Shown here: piece by piece, positions 51,983 through 63,374 of the stretch
How positions within the stretch are numbered: the first letter of the stretch is position 1
How the letters are laid out: each line of letters opens with the position of its first letter
From: Streptomyces sp. NBC_01451
Lineage (GTDB): Bacteria > Actinomycetota > Actinomycetes > Streptomycetales > Streptomycetaceae
NCBI RefSeq assembly: GCF_036227485.1
Contig: NZ_CP109479.1
Coordinates: forward strand, 3,782,001 to 3,846,000
Direction of reading: 5' to 3'
DNA: 64,000 nucleotides
The notes under the pieces: generated by a model
Seen by the model: only the letters and a program-made list of their open reading frames with translations
Told to the model about the DNA's origin: nothing
The model's database searches: none
Program-made: the position numbers and the translations under genes

Positions 51983-53431
51983 GTGAGCGCCAATCGCCCC
52001 GCCGCCGTAGTCGTACTCGCAGCGGGTGAGGGCACCCGTATGAAGTCGGCCACACCCAAGGTCCTGCACGAGCTCTGTGGCCGTTCGCTGGTGGGTCATG
52101 TGCTCGCCGCCGCAGGCGAGTTGGACCCCGAGAACCTGGTCGTCGTCGTGGGGCACGCCCGCGAGAAGGTCACCGCCCATCTGACGGAGGCCGGCGCCGG
52201 TATCCGTACCGCCTTCCAGGCGCGGCAGAACGGCACCGGTCATGCCGTACGCATGGGGCTGGAGGAGCTGGGCGGGACCGTCGACGGGACTGTTGTCGTC
52301 GTCTGTGGCGACACCCCGCTGCTCACCGGGGAGACCCTGCGTGCGCTCGCCGCGACCCACTCCGGTGACGGCAATGCCGTGACCGTGTTGACCGCCGAGG
52401 TGCCGGACGCGACCGGGTACGGGCGGATCGTGCGGGACGGGGCCTCCGGGGCGGTCACCGCCATCGTCGAGCACAAGGACGCGAGCGACTCGCAGCGGGC
52501 GATCCGTGAGATCAATTCCGGTGTGTTCGCCTTCGACGGGCAGCTCCTGGCCGACGCGCTGGGGAAGGTGCGGACGGACAACAGTCAGGGTGAGGAGTAT
52601 CTGACCGACGTGCTCGGGATCCTGCGTGAGGCGGGGCATCGGGTGGGGGCGTCCGTGGCCGCGGATCATCGTGAGATCGCCGGGATCAACAACCGTGTGC
52701 AGTTGGCGGAGGCGCGTCGGATCCTGAACGAGCGGTTGCTGACCGAGGCCATGCTGGCCGGGGTGAGTGTGATCGATCCGGCGAGTACGTGGGTCGATGT
52801 GACGGTCACGTTCGAGCAGGACTCGATCGTCCATCCGAACACGCAGCTCCAGGGTGCGACGCATCTCGCGGAGGGTGCCGAGGTCGGGCCCAACTCCCGG
52901 TTGAAGGACACCCGGGTGGGGGCGGGGGCGCGGCTGGACAACACCGTGGCGGACGGTGCTGTGGTGGGGGCGGGGGCGACTGTGGGGCCGTACGCGTATC
53001 TGCGTCCCGGGACCCGTCTCGGGGTGAAGTCGAAGATCGGTACGTATGTCGAGACGAAGAACACGTCTATCGGTGACGGGACGAAGGTGCCGCATCTGTC
53101 GTATGTCGGGGACGCGACGATCGGTGAGTACACGAACATCGGTGCCGCGAGTGTGTTCGTGAACTACGACGGGCAGGACAAGCATCACACCGTCGTCGGG
53201 TCGCACTGCAAGACGGGTTCGGACAACATGTTTGTGGCGCCTGTCACGGTCGGGGACGGTGCTTACACCGCGGCCGGGTCGGTGATCACGAAGGATGTGC
53301 CGCCCGGTTCGTTGGCCGTGGCCCGTGGCCAGCAGCGGAATATCGAGGGTTGGGTGGCTCGTAAGCGTCCGGGGAGTGCGTCGGCGAGGGCGGCCGAGGC
53401 GGCTTCTCGGGAGCCGGGTGGCGAAAGCTGA
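51983..53431 (+). CDS. glmU: bifunctional UDP-N-acetylglucosamine pyrophosphorylase / glucosamine-1-phosphate acetyltransferase
   Basis: Makes UDP-GlcNAc, the sugar donor for peptidoglycan; 482 aa. The N-terminal uridyltransferase has LAAGEGTRMKSATPKVLHELCG and CGDTPLLTGETL. The C-terminal acetyltransferase is a left-handed beta-helix with hexapeptide repeats (VDVTVTFEQDSIVHPNTQLQG ... VGPYAYLRPGTRLGVKSKIGTYVETKNT) and the catalytic part SYVGDATIGEYTNIGAASVFVNYDG. GTG start 51983, AAGGG about 8 nt ahead. Codon use here includes more T-ending codons than surrounding genes, as in prs. Followed by prs after 116 bp, the usual glmU-prs order. Confidence 0.97.
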   Translation: MSANRPAAVVVLAAGEGTRMKSATPKVLHELCGRSLVGHVLAAAGELDPENLVVVVGHAREKVTAHLTEAGAGIRTAFQARQNGTGHAVRMGLEELGGTVDGTVVVVCGDTPLLTGETLRALAATHSGDGNAVTVLTAEVPDATGYGRIVRDGASGAVTAIVEHKDASDSQRAIREINSGVFAFDGQLLADALGKVRTDNSQGEEYLTDVLGILREAGHRVGASVAADHREIAGINNRVQLAEARRILNERLLTEAMLAGVSVIDPASTWVDVTVTFEQDSIVHPNTQLQGATHLAEGAEVGPNSRLKDTRVGAGARLDNTVADGAVVGAGATVGPYAYLRPGTRLGVKSKIGTYVETKNTSIGDGTKVPHLSYVGDATIGEYTNIGAASVFVNYDGQDKHHTVVGSHCKTGSDNMFVAPVTVGDGAYTAAGSVITKDVPPGSLAVARGQQRNIEGWVARKRPGSASARAAEAASREPGGES

Positions 53432-53547
53432 CCGGAAACAGTCCGGTCCGACTCGGGCTACCGTGATAGATGCACACCCGCACACCCCCAGCTGAGCAGG
53501 CCTGCCAGGGCTGATCACGGCTGAGACACCTCCGAGGAGACAGTGCT

Positions 53548-54531
53548 GTGACCGGGACCAAGACGACCGGTGGGAAGAAGAAGATGATGTTCTTCTCCGG
53601 CCGCGCCCACCCCGAGCTTGCCGAGGAGGTCGCCCAGCAGTTGGGGGTCGGGGTTGTCCCGACGAAGGCCTTCGACTTCGCGAACGGTGAGATCTACGTC
53701 CGTTACGAGGAGTCGGCGCGTGGCGCGGACTGTTTTGTGATCCAGAGCCACACGGCTCCGATCAATCAGTGGATCATGGAGCAGTTGATCATGATCGATG
53801 CGCTGAAGCGTGCGTCGGCTCGTTCCATCACGGTGATCGTGCCGTTCTACGGTTACGCGCGGCAGGACAAGAAGCACCGTGGGCGTGAACCGATCTCGGC
53901 ACGTCTGGTGGCGGACCTGATGGCGACGGCGGGTGCGGACCGCATCCTGACGGTGGATCTGCACACGGATCAGATCCAGGGTTTCTTCGACGGTCCGGTC
54001 GACCATCTCTTCGCGCTTCCGTTGCTCGCGGACTATGTGGGCGAGAAGGTGGACAAGGGCAAGCTGACGGTGGTTTCGCCGGATGCGGGCCGGGTGCGGG
54101 TGGCCGACCGCTGGTGCGACCGGCTGGGTGCGCCGTTGGCGATCGTGCACAAGCGGCGTGACAAGGACGTGGCGAACCAGGTGACCGTCCACGAGGTCGT
54201 GGGTGAGGTCAAGGGTCGTGTGTGTGTTCTCGTCGACGACATGATCGACACCGGTGGGACGATCTGTGCGGCTGCGGACGCTCTGTTCGCGCATGGTGCG
54301 GAGGATGTCATCGTGACGGCGACGCACGGTGTGCTGTCGGGTCCGGCGGCGGACCGGCTGAAGAACTCGCGGGTGAGTGAGTTCATCTTCACGAACACGT
54401 TGCCGACGCCGGGTGAGCTGAGTGCGGACCTGGACAAGATCAAGGTGCTGTCGATCGCGCCGACCATCGCGAGTGCGGTGCGTGAGGTGTTCGAGGACGG
54501 TTCGGTGACGAGTCTGTTCGACGAGCAGTAG
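53548..54531 (+). CDS. prs: ribose-phosphate pyrophosphokinase
   Basis: Makes PRPP from ribose 5-phosphate and ATP for nucleotide, His and Trp synthesis; 327 aa. Class I features: FSGRAHPELAEEVAQQLG, FANGEIYVRYEESARG, catalytic Asp/His region PFYGYARQDKKHRGREPISARLVADLM, DLHTDQIQGFFDGPVDHL and the PRPP loop VLVDDMIDTGGTI. GTG start with GGAG 8 nt ahead. Lies in the glmU-prs-rplY-pth run. Confidence 0.96.
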   Translation: MTGTKTTGGKKKMMFFSGRAHPELAEEVAQQLGVGVVPTKAFDFANGEIYVRYEESARGADCFVIQSHTAPINQWIMEQLIMIDALKRASARSITVIVPFYGYARQDKKHRGREPISARLVADLMATAGADRILTVDLHTDQIQGFFDGPVDHLFALPLLADYVGEKVDKGKLTVVSPDAGRVRVADRWCDRLGAPLAIVHKRRDKDVANQVTVHEVVGEVKGRVCVLVDDMIDTGGTICAAADALFAHGAEDVIVTATHGVLSGPAADRLKNSRVSEFIFTNTLPTPGELSADLDKIKVLSIAPTIASAVREVFEDGSVTSLFDEQ

Positions 54532-54607
54532 GTCCGCCGGGTCTGCTGCCTGCGGGTTTGTTTCCCACAGGCTCTGCTGAATCGCTTCTGCAAGATCAAT
54601 TTTTCTG

Positions 54608-54657
54608 CGGCCTCCCCTGCCGAGTACTCTGTTGGAGTTGCTCGGCGAGGGAGGCCG
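54608..54657 (+). promoter_or_regulatory. large leader hairpin between prs and rplY
   Basis: CGGCCTCCC (54608-54616) pairs with GGGAGGCCG (54649-54657); inner stem GCCGAG/CTCGGC (54619-54624, 54641-54646) closes a 16-nt loop. It lies 110 nt before rplY. It may end prs transcripts or be a leader structure bound by L25, a 5S rRNA-binding protein. Confidence 0.6.
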
Positions 54658-54766
54658 TACCCGTGTGGTTCGCGGGCCGGTGATCCGTTATCGACGCGCT
54701 CTTCGTAGCAGGCCGTTCGTGGCCGGGTGACCTGTCCCTCTCTCACCCGTACGAGGAGTGAAAAGC

Positions 54767-55351
54767 ATGTCCGACGTAAAGCTCACCGCCGAGACCCGCA
54801 CCGAGTTCGGCAAGGGCGCCGCCCGCCGCATCCGCCGCGAGGCCAAGGTTCCCGCGGTCGTCTACGGCCACGGTGCCGAGCCCGTCCACATCACGCTGCC
54901 GGGCCACGAGCTCCAGCTCGCCCTGCGTACCCCGAACGTGCTGCTCACCCTGGACATCGAGGGCCGCACCGCGCTGGCGATCCCGAAGGCCGTGCAGCGT
55001 GACCCGCTGAAGGGCTACCTGGAGCACGTCGACCTGCTCACCGTGAAGAGCGGCGAGAAGGTCACCGTCGAGGTCTACGTCCACACCGAGGGCGACCTGG
55101 CCCCCGGCGCCTACCTCCTTGAGCACGTGCTGAGCACGCTGACCGTCGAGGCCGAGGCCACGCACATCCCCGAGTCCGTCACCGTGTCCATCGCGGGCCT
55201 TGAGGCCGGTGCCTCCATCCTCGCCAAGGACATCCCGCTGCCCAAGGGCACCACGCTGGCGATCGACGAGGACGCGGTCGTCCTCCAGGTCCTGGCCGCG
55301 CAGGCCGAGGAAGCCGCCGCCGACGACGACGCGGCGACCACCGAGGCCTGA
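54767..55351 (+). CDS. rplY: 50S ribosomal protein L25 / general stress protein Ctc
   Basis: 194-aa long form of L25 (TL5/Ctc type) that binds 5S rRNA. The N-terminal domain ([32 protein letters not shown]) is the RNA-binding beta-barrel; the C-terminal TL5 domain runs from about 95 and ends in an acidic Ala/Asp/Glu tail. ATG 54767 with GAGGAG at 8 nt. Forms the standard pair with pth. Confidence 0.95.
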   Translation: MSDVKLTAETRTEFGKGAARRIRREAKVPAVVYGHGAEPVHITLPGHELQLALRTPNVLLTLDIEGRTALAIPKAVQRDPLKGYLEHVDLLTVKSGEKVTVEVYVHTEGDLAPGAYLLEHVLSTLTVEAEATHIPESVTVSIAGLEAGASILAKDIPLPKGTTLAIDEDAVVLQVLAAQAEEAAADDDAATTEA

Positions 55352-55370
55352 TTTCCCCGGAGTCCTCTTT

Positions 55371-55407
55371 CGCCGGCCGCCGCTCCCACCAGGGGCGGCG
55401 GCCGGCG
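55371..55407 (+). terminator. GC hairpin between rplY and pth
   Basis: CGCCGGCCGCCGC (55371-55383) pairs perfectly with GCGGCGGCCGGCG (55395-55407). It should reduce read-through from rplY to pth. Confidence 0.75.
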
Positions 55408-55443
55408 CGTATCGAGGCACGTATCGAGGCACGCATCGAGGAG
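55408..55443. repeat. 12-bp tandem repeat ahead of pth
   Basis: Two perfect copies of CGTATCGAGGCA and a third partial one CGCATCGAGGA that contributes the pth ribosome site (GAGGAG). Copy-number change could alter pth translation. Confidence 0.85.
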
Positions 55444-55451
55444 AGATGGAC

Positions 55452-56048
55452 GTGACGACCGACGCGGGCGGCCCCTGGCTGATCGTGGGGCTCGGCAACC
55501 CCGGGCCGGAGTACGCGATGAACCGGCACAACGTGGGGTTCATGGTGGCCGACCTGCTGGCGGGTCGGATCGGCGGGAGGTTCAAGCGGGCCGGGAAGGC
55601 GCAGGCACAGGTCGTCGAGGGGCGTGTCGGGCCGCCGGGACCGGCGAGCCGCCGGGTGGTTCTGGCGAAGCCGACGTCGTACATGAACCTGTCGGGCGGG
55701 CCGGTCAACGCGCTGCGCGAGTTCTACAAGGTGCCGCTGGACCGTGTCGTGGCGGTCCACGACGAGCTGGACATCGACTACGGGGTCCTGCGGCTGAAGC
55801 TGGGCGGCGGTGACAACGGTCACAACGGTCTGAAGTCGATGACGAAGGCGATGGGCCCGGACTACCACCGGGTGCGGTTCGGGATCGGGCGCCCGCCGGG
55901 TCGTATGCAGGTCGCCGATTTCGTGCTGAAGGACTTCTCGTCGGCGGAGCGCAAGGAGCTGGACTACTTCGTGGACCGGGCGGCGGACGCGGTGGAGTCC
56001 CTGCTGACGGTGGGCCTGGAGCGGGCGCAGACCGCGTACAACTCCTGA
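55452..56048 (+). CDS. pth: peptidyl-tRNA hydrolase
   Basis: Releases tRNA from dropped-off peptidyl-tRNA; 198 aa. [20 protein letters not shown] with the catalytic histidine, [38 protein letters not shown], and [17 protein letters not shown] are all intact. I choose GTG 55452 since GAGGAG lies 8 nt ahead; the ATG at 55446 would be only 2 nt away from it. Confidence 0.95.
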   Translation: MTTDAGGPWLIVGLGNPGPEYAMNRHNVGFMVADLLAGRIGGRFKRAGKAQAQVVEGRVGPPGPASRRVVLAKPTSYMNLSGGPVNALREFYKVPLDRVVAVHDELDIDYGVLRLKLGGGDNGHNGLKSMTKAMGPDYHRVRFGIGRPPGRMQVADFVLKDFSSAERKELDYFVDRAADAVESLLTVGLERAQTAYNS

Positions 56049-56160
56049 GGCCGGGGGGCGCCGGAGGGCCTCTGGTGGGGTGCGGGATACGTGCGTACAA
56101 CTGCTGACTTTGTCGGGCAGGAGTTGACCGATCGCACGACCATGGCCAATGATCCCGGCC

Positions 56161-56673
56161 ATGCCAGCCACCGCCCACCGGCGCAAGTCCGCCCCCGCCC
56201 CAGCCGCACTGCGGCTGGGGCGTGTCGGGCGGCTGGGGCAGTTCGTGGTGATGGGTACGGTCGCCGCGCTGATCCTGATCGCGGGTGTGTGGGCGTCGTG
56301 GGGGTCGGCCCAGCACGTGATGCTGAGCAAGGGGCGCGAGCAGGGCACGATGACGGTGTCGGGGTGCGAGGACGGCGTCTGCACGGGGTCGTACCGGCCG
56401 GTGTCGGTGGGGTCGACGGCGCGGAGCCGGGTCGTCCTCGACCAGTCGGTCGGGGTCAGCGAGGGCGAGACGTACACCGTGGTCGTGAAGCCCGGCAGCA
56501 GTGATGTCGTGCGGTCGGGGCCGGCCGGTTTCCTGTACGCGTGGGTGCCGTTGGGCGGTGCGCTGCTGCTCGCGTCGGTCGTGGTCGCGGGCGGTCTGGG
56601 GCTGACGCGGACCGGCTGGGCACTGGCCGGGAGCGGCCTGGCGCTGGTGACGGCGGCCTGGGTGGCGTTGTAG
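56161..56673 (+). CDS. membrane protein with extracytoplasmic loop
   Basis: 170-aa protein of unknown function. TM1 (FVVMGTVAALILIAGVWASWG), an extracellular domain of about 75 residues with one Cys pair (SGCEDGVCTGSYRPV), then two TM helices (AWVPLGGALLLASVVVAGGLGL, WALAGSGLALVTAAWVAL). Start unclear: ATG 56161 or ATG 56149, neither with a ribosome site. Follows pth by 112 bp and converges on ppc. Confidence 0.7.
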   Translation: MPATAHRRKSAPAPAALRLGRVGRLGQFVVMGTVAALILIAGVWASWGSAQHVMLSKGREQGTMTVSGCEDGVCTGSYRPVSVGSTARSRVVLDQSVGVSEGETYTVVVKPGSSDVVRSGPAGFLYAWVPLGGALLLASVVVAGGLGLTRTGWALAGSGLALVTAAWVAL

Positions 56674-56722
56674 CCGACGTGGCCTGCTGAGCGATGTGGC
56701 CCCGCGGCCCCTGTGACGATGT

Positions 56723-56773
56723 GAGGGTGCCCTCGTACATGTGGACCGTGTGTCCGTGTACGAGGGCACCCTC
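56723..56773. terminator. bidirectional terminator between membrane gene and ppc
   Basis: Perfect 17-bp stem, GAGGGTGCCCTCGTACA (56723-56739) against 56757-56773, with a 17-nt loop. Ends both convergent units. Confidence 0.85.
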
Positions 56774-56800
56774 GGCTGTTTCGCGCTGTCCGCGTCCGGC

Positions 56801-59551
<2,751 letters not shown>

Positions 59552-59873
59552 AGGTGCGGCTCCTTGCAGTGTGGAGGCTCGGCGGGTGGGTACCCGGCCG
59601 GTGTCCGGGCGGTCTGGCCGCGCCGGAACCGGTTGCCGGGCGGCATAGGGGCTGGGCATCCGGGAAGAAAAGAGAGCGGACCGCGCTGTCCGACCGACTC
59701 CAGGATAGGTGTCGAGGGGGACGCGCAGAATTTCGGGCTCTTGCCGCCGGGCAACGCGCTGACATACTTACGACGCCGTAGGTTACGCAACCGTAGGGAG
59801 CCTGGATCCGAAGGGCGCCCTCGGATTCCGTATCCGGTATCTCCCTAGACCCACCACCCCCCAGGGGACGCGC
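59552..59873. other. gene-free divergent stretch, ppc to desaturase
   Basis: About 320 bp. The left part serves ppc. The right part carries TTGC-N6-GCAA (59741-59754) and the overlapping palindromes of the desaturase operator (59768-59798). No gene. Confidence 0.55.
59768..59798. promoter_or_regulatory. candidate operator of the desaturase-tetR unit
   Basis: TTACG-ACGC-CGTAG (59768-59781) overlaps GGTT-ACGC-AACC (59781-59792), followed by CGTAGG, a repeat of 59778-59782. Dyads like this about 80-105 bp ahead of the desaturase suit binding by the TetR protein encoded in the same unit. Confidence 0.45.
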
Positions 59874-60887
59874 ATGACCACCTCACCTTCCGGTGCGATC
59901 GAAGACGCCGGGAAGACGTCCGACGACACCTCACTGCCCTCGGCCACGCTGGGTGGCGAAAAGAAGCGTTCGATCGAGCAGATCACGCTTCTCCTCTTCA
60001 TCACCGTCCCGTTCCTCGCGGTGCTGGCGGCGGTGCCGCTGGCGTGGGGCTGGGGGGTGAGCTGGCTGGACCTCGGCCTGCTCGTCTTCTTCTACTACCT
60101 GGGCTGCCACGGCATCACCATCGGCTTCCACCGCTACTTCACGCACGGTGCCTTCAAGGCCAAACGGCCGCTGCGGATCGCGCTCGCCATCGCCGGGTCG
60201 ATGGCGGTGGAGGGTCCGCTGGTGCGCTGGGTGGCCGACCATCGCAAGCACCACAAGTTCTCCGACGCGGAGGGCGACCCGCATTCGCCGTGGCGGTTCG
60301 GGGAGACGGTCCCGGCGCTGATGCGGGGCCTGTGGTGGGCGCACATCGAGTGGATGTTCGACGAGGAGCAGACGCCGCAGGACAAGTACGCGCCCGACCT
60401 GATCAAGGACCCGGACATCCGGGCGATCTCCCGTCAGTTCATCTGGTGGGCGATGCTGTCGCTGGCCCTGCCGGCGCTGATCGGCGGCCTGGTGACGATG
60501 TCCTGGTGGGGTGCCTTCACCGGCTTCTTCTGGGGCTCGCTCGTCCGTGTCTGCCTGCTCCATCACGTCACCTGGTCGATCAACTCGATCTGCCACGCGG
60601 TGGGCAAGCGCCCGTTCAAGTCGCGGGACCGCTCGGGGAACGTGTGGTGGCTGGCCGTCCTCTCCTGCGGCGAGTCCTGGCACAACCTGCACCACGCCGA
60701 CCCGACGTCGGCGCGACACGGTGTGATGCGCGGGCAGATCGACTCATCGGCGCGGCTGATCCGCTGGTTCGAGAAGCTCGGCTGGGCCTCTGACGTGCGC
60801 TGGCCGTCACGCTCGCGTATCGATTCACGCCGTAACACGGATCTGGACGGCTCCCGGCGCCGGAAGGAGCCCGCGAAGGCGGCATGA
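59874..60887 (+). CDS. acyl-CoA / fatty-acid desaturase
   Basis: 337-aa membrane di-iron desaturase. The three histidine boxes are present: HRYFTH, HRKHHKF and HNLHH, with TM segments between (LFITVPFLAVLAAVPLAWGW, LLVFFYYLGCHGITIGF, WWAMLSLALPALIGGLVTM). It should place a Delta-9 double bond in acyl chains, giving substrate for membrane fluidity control and possibly for the cfa product. ATG with GGGGA ahead. Its TGA overlaps the tetR ATG (ATGA). Confidence 0.92.
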   Translation: MTTSPSGAIEDAGKTSDDTSLPSATLGGEKKRSIEQITLLLFITVPFLAVLAAVPLAWGWGVSWLDLGLLVFFYYLGCHGITIGFHRYFTHGAFKAKRPLRIALAIAGSMAVEGPLVRWVADHRKHHKFSDAEGDPHSPWRFGETVPALMRGLWWAHIEWMFDEEQTPQDKYAPDLIKDPDIRAISRQFIWWAMLSLALPALIGGLVTMSWWGAFTGFFWGSLVRVCLLHHVTWSINSICHAVGKRPFKSRDRSGNVWWLAVLSCGESWHNLHHADPTSARHGVMRGQIDSSARLIRWFEKLGWASDVRWPSRSRIDSRRNTDLDGSRRRKEPAKAA

Positions 60888-61561
60888 TTGACGGCGTGGT
60901 GACCGACTCCAGCAGCACCGAGAGCAATGAGAAACCGCGGCGCCCCCGCCGCACCCGGATGACGGGTGCCGAGCGCCGGGCCCAGTTGCTGGAGATCGGC
61001 CGCACGCTGTTCGCCACGAAGGGCTTCGAGGCGACGTCGGTGGAGGAGATCGCGGCCAAGGCCGGCGTCTCCAAGCCGGTGGTGTACGAGCACTTCGGCG
61101 GCAAGGAGGGCCTGTACGCGGTGGTCGTGGACCGCGAGATGCGGCGCCTGCTGGACATGGTGACGAGTTCCCTGACGGCAGGGCATCCCCGCGAACTGTG
61201 CGAACAGGCCGCCTTCGCGCTCCTCGACTACATCGAGGAGTACACGGACGGTTTCCGCATCCTCGTCCGCGATTCCCCCATCCCGCAGTCGACGGGTTCC
61301 TTCGCGTCCCTGATCTCGGACATCGCCACCCAGGTGGAGGACATCCTGGGCCGCGAGTTCAAACGCCGCGGCTTCGACCCCAAGCTGGCCCCGCTGTACG
61401 CCCAGGCCCTGGTCGGCATGGTCGCGCTCACCGGCCAGTGGTGGCTGGACGTGCGACGCCCGAGGAAGGCGGAGGTGGCGGCACATCTGGTGAACCTGGC
61501 GTGGCACGGGCTGGACGGTCTGGAGGCGAAGCCGCGGCTGATCGGGCGGCGGAAGGCCTGA
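60884..61561 (+). CDS. TetR-family regulator
   Basis: 225 aa with an N-terminal TetR helix-turn-helix (RRAQLLEIGRTLFATKGFEATSVEEIAAKAGVSKPVVYEHFGGKEGLYAVV) and a helical ligand domain. Coupled to the desaturase by a 4-bp overlap, so it probably senses acyl-CoA and represses this unit (inference). A GTG 15 bp downstream is another possible start. Confidence 0.9.
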   Translation: MIDGVVTDSSSTESNEKPRRPRRTRMTGAERRAQLLEIGRTLFATKGFEATSVEEIAAKAGVSKPVVYEHFGGKEGLYAVVVDREMRRLLDMVTSSLTAGHPRELCEQAAFALLDYIEEYTDGFRILVRDSPIPQSTGSFASLISDIATQVEDILGREFKRRGFDPKLAPLYAQALVGMVALTGQWWLDVRRPRKAEVAAHLVNLAWHGLDGLEAKPRLIGRRKA

Positions 61562-61601
61562 GTCCCTGCCGGGCTCGGGAGGGTTTGGCCCCTCGCGGGC
61601 A

Positions 61602-61850
61602 TCAGGCCCGGGTGATCGCCTCGCCGATGACGAAGCCTTTGGCGGGGCCGACGGGGATGACTACGTCCACGTCGTAGGGGACACGCTGCTCCGCCTTGTA
61701 GACGGCCTTCTTGTAATCGGGCTCGGTCAACACCGACACAGCGCCGCCCTCGTCGAAGTCATGCCGAGGACACCGACGTAGTACGCCCGCAGGGCATCCT
61801 CCGTGCCGGGCGGCGCGGCCAGCTGTACATGATCGACGGCGGCGATCATC
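61602..61850 (-). pseudogene. truncated VOC/glyoxalase gene joined to an unrelated 3' fragment
   Basis: Starting at ATG 61850, right after the tam stop, the minus strand reads MIAAVDHVQLAAPPGTEDAL and RAYYVGVLGM, the first 30 residues of a VOC-superfamily protein, then leaves the family and stops at 61728. In another frame from about 61760 to the stop at 61602 a second piece reads DFDEGGAVSVLTEPDYKKAV...VIGEAITRA with good codon bias but no start. A deletion has fused two genes out of frame. Confidence 0.75.
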
Positions 61851-61852
61851 GC

Positions 61853-62692
61853 TCAGCCCGCCTTCCGCGCCACGGCGAACAGTCGCTGGAACGGCAGCAC
61901 CGTGCCGTACGACTCCGTCGGGTAGACGGCGCGCAGCAGATCGCGGTACTCGGTGACGAACGCGTCCCGGGCCTCCGGGTCGTCCGCCAGGGCGGTGAGG
62001 ACGGGTCGCAGTCCCGTCCCCTTGACCCAGTCCAGCACCGGGTCCTCGCCCTGTAGGACGTGCAGGTACGTCGTCTCCCACACGTCCGCCTCGCAGCCGA
62101 GCCGGGCGAGCCGGTCGAGGTAGACGAGGGGTGCGTGGACGGAGTCGTCGTGGCGCAGCACCTCGCCGAGGCGGCTCTTCCAGCGGGCGCCGGTGCCCAG
62201 CTGGCGCATCAGGCTGTGCAGGGGTGCGTCGAGGTTGTTCGGCACCTGGAAGGCGAAGGTCCCGCCGGGGGCGACGGCGTCCAGCCAGGCCGGGAACGCG
62301 TCGAGGTGTCCTTCGACCCACTGGAGGGCGGCGTTGGAGACGATCAGGTCGTACGTCTCGGAGGGCGCCCATGCCGAGGCGTCCGCGTGGGCGAAGTCGA
62401 GGTGTCCGCCGCCCGCCGTGGGGCCCGCGTACCGGGCGGCCTGTTCCAGCATGGGGGCGGAGTTGTCGTACCCGGTGATGTGCGCGGTGGGCCAGCGGTC
62501 GGCGAGTACGGCGGTGACGTTGCCGGGGCCGCAGCCGAGGTCGGCGATGCGGGGCGGCCCCGCGGACGGTTCGGCGGGGAGGTCGGGGACTCGGGCGAGG
62601 AGGTCGGTGAAGGGGCGGGCTCGGTGGTCGGCGTGGCGGAGGTACTGGGCGGGGTCCCATGTAGGGGCAGGAGCGGGGGTGGTGGCAGGCAT
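61853..62692 (-). CDS. tam: trans-aconitate 2-methyltransferase-like
   Basis: 279-aa SAM-dependent methyltransferase. Motif I ADLGCGPGNVTAVLA, the Tam-specific SNAALQWVEGH, FAFQVPNNLDAPLHSLM, and WETTYLHVLQGEDPVLDWVKGTGLRPVL are clear. Tam esterifies trans-aconitate, a toxic by-product of the citrate cycle. ATG 62692 with GGGAG at 7 nt. It diverges from marR across a palindromic operator, so the MarR protein probably controls it; downstream it overlaps the broken VOC gene. Confidence 0.9.
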   Translation of the reverse strand: MPATTPAPAPTWDPAQYLRHADHRARPFTDLLARVPDLPAEPSAGPPRIADLGCGPGNVTAVLADRWPTAHITGYDNSAPMLEQAARYAGPTAGGGHLDFAHADASAWAPSETYDLIVSNAALQWVEGHLDAFPAWLDAVAPGGTFAFQVPNNLDAPLHSLMRQLGTGARWKSRLGEVLRHDDSVHAPLVYLDRLARLGCEADVWETTYLHVLQGEDPVLDWVKGTGLRPVLTALADDPEARDAFVTEYRDLLRAVYPTESYGTVLPFQRLFAVARKAG

Positions 62693-62749
62693 GGGGGTAC
62701 TCCCGGGGTCAGGGGGCGATCACCGTCTTCGGCTCCACCCTGACGGAGA

Positions 62750-62788
62750 AAGTCTCTCGACGTCAAGAGACTTGATGCCAAGAGACTT
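62750..62788. promoter_or_regulatory. MarR-type operator between tam and marR
   Basis: AAGTCTCT (62750-62757) and AGAGACTT (62766-62773) form a 24-bp palindrome with one mismatch, and a third half-site AAGAGACTT follows at 62780-62788. A -10-like TACACT (62806-62811) is just 7 bp ahead of the marR ATG, so that message is probably leaderless. Confidence 0.75.
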
Positions 62789-62818
62789 CACATCGACACA
62801 ACCACTACACTGATCGCC

Positions 62819-63316
62819 ATGGAGGACGAGGTCGATCGGCTGGTCGCTGCGTGGCGCCGGGAGCGCCCGGACCTCGACGTGGAACCGCTCGAAGTGCTCA
62901 GCCGCGTCAGCAGGCTGGCCCGGCACCTGGACCGTGCGCGCAGGCTGGCGTTCGCCGAGCACGCACTGGAGCCCTGGGAGTTCGACGTCCTGACCGCGCT
63001 GAGGCGTGCCGGGAACCCGTACCAGCTCTCCCCCGGGCAGCTCCTCACCCAGACCCTGGTCACCTCCGGCACGATGACGAACCGTATCGACCGGCTGACG
63101 AAGAAGGGCCTGGTGGAGCGCCTCCCCGACCCCAGTGACCGGCGGGGGGTGCTCGTCCGGCTCACGCCCGAGGGCCAGGACAGGGCCGATCAGGCACTCG
63201 CGGGCCTGCTGGACCAGGAGCGCGCGATCCTGGCAGAACTGTCACGGGCACAGCGGGGCGAACTGGCCGGGCTGCTGCGCCAGTTGACGGCGCCGTTCGA
63301 CAACATCCCCGGCTGA
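62819..63316 (+). CDS. MarR-family regulator
   Basis: 165-aa winged-helix repressor. LEPWEFDVLTALRRAGNPYQLSPGQLLTQTLVTSGTMTNRIDRLTKKGLVERLPDPSDRRGVLVRLTPEG is the DNA-binding core with the wing DRR. Divergent from tam with a strong palindrome between them. The operator half-site AGTCTCTT also occurs three times, as expected for self-regulation. ATG 62819 with no ribosome site, fitting a leaderless transcript. Confidence 0.92.
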   Translation: MEDEVDRLVAAWRRERPDLDVEPLEVLSRVSRLARHLDRARRLAFAEHALEPWEFDVLTALRRAGNPYQLSPGQLLTQTLVTSGTMTNRIDRLTKKGLVERLPDPSDRRGVLVRLTPEGQDRADQALAGLLDQERAILAELSRAQRGELAGLLRQLTAPFDNIPG

Positions 63317-63374
63317 CACCGGCGTACGCCGACCGGTCGGTCATGCACCGCTGCCGGTCAGTCGCTGCTGGCGG

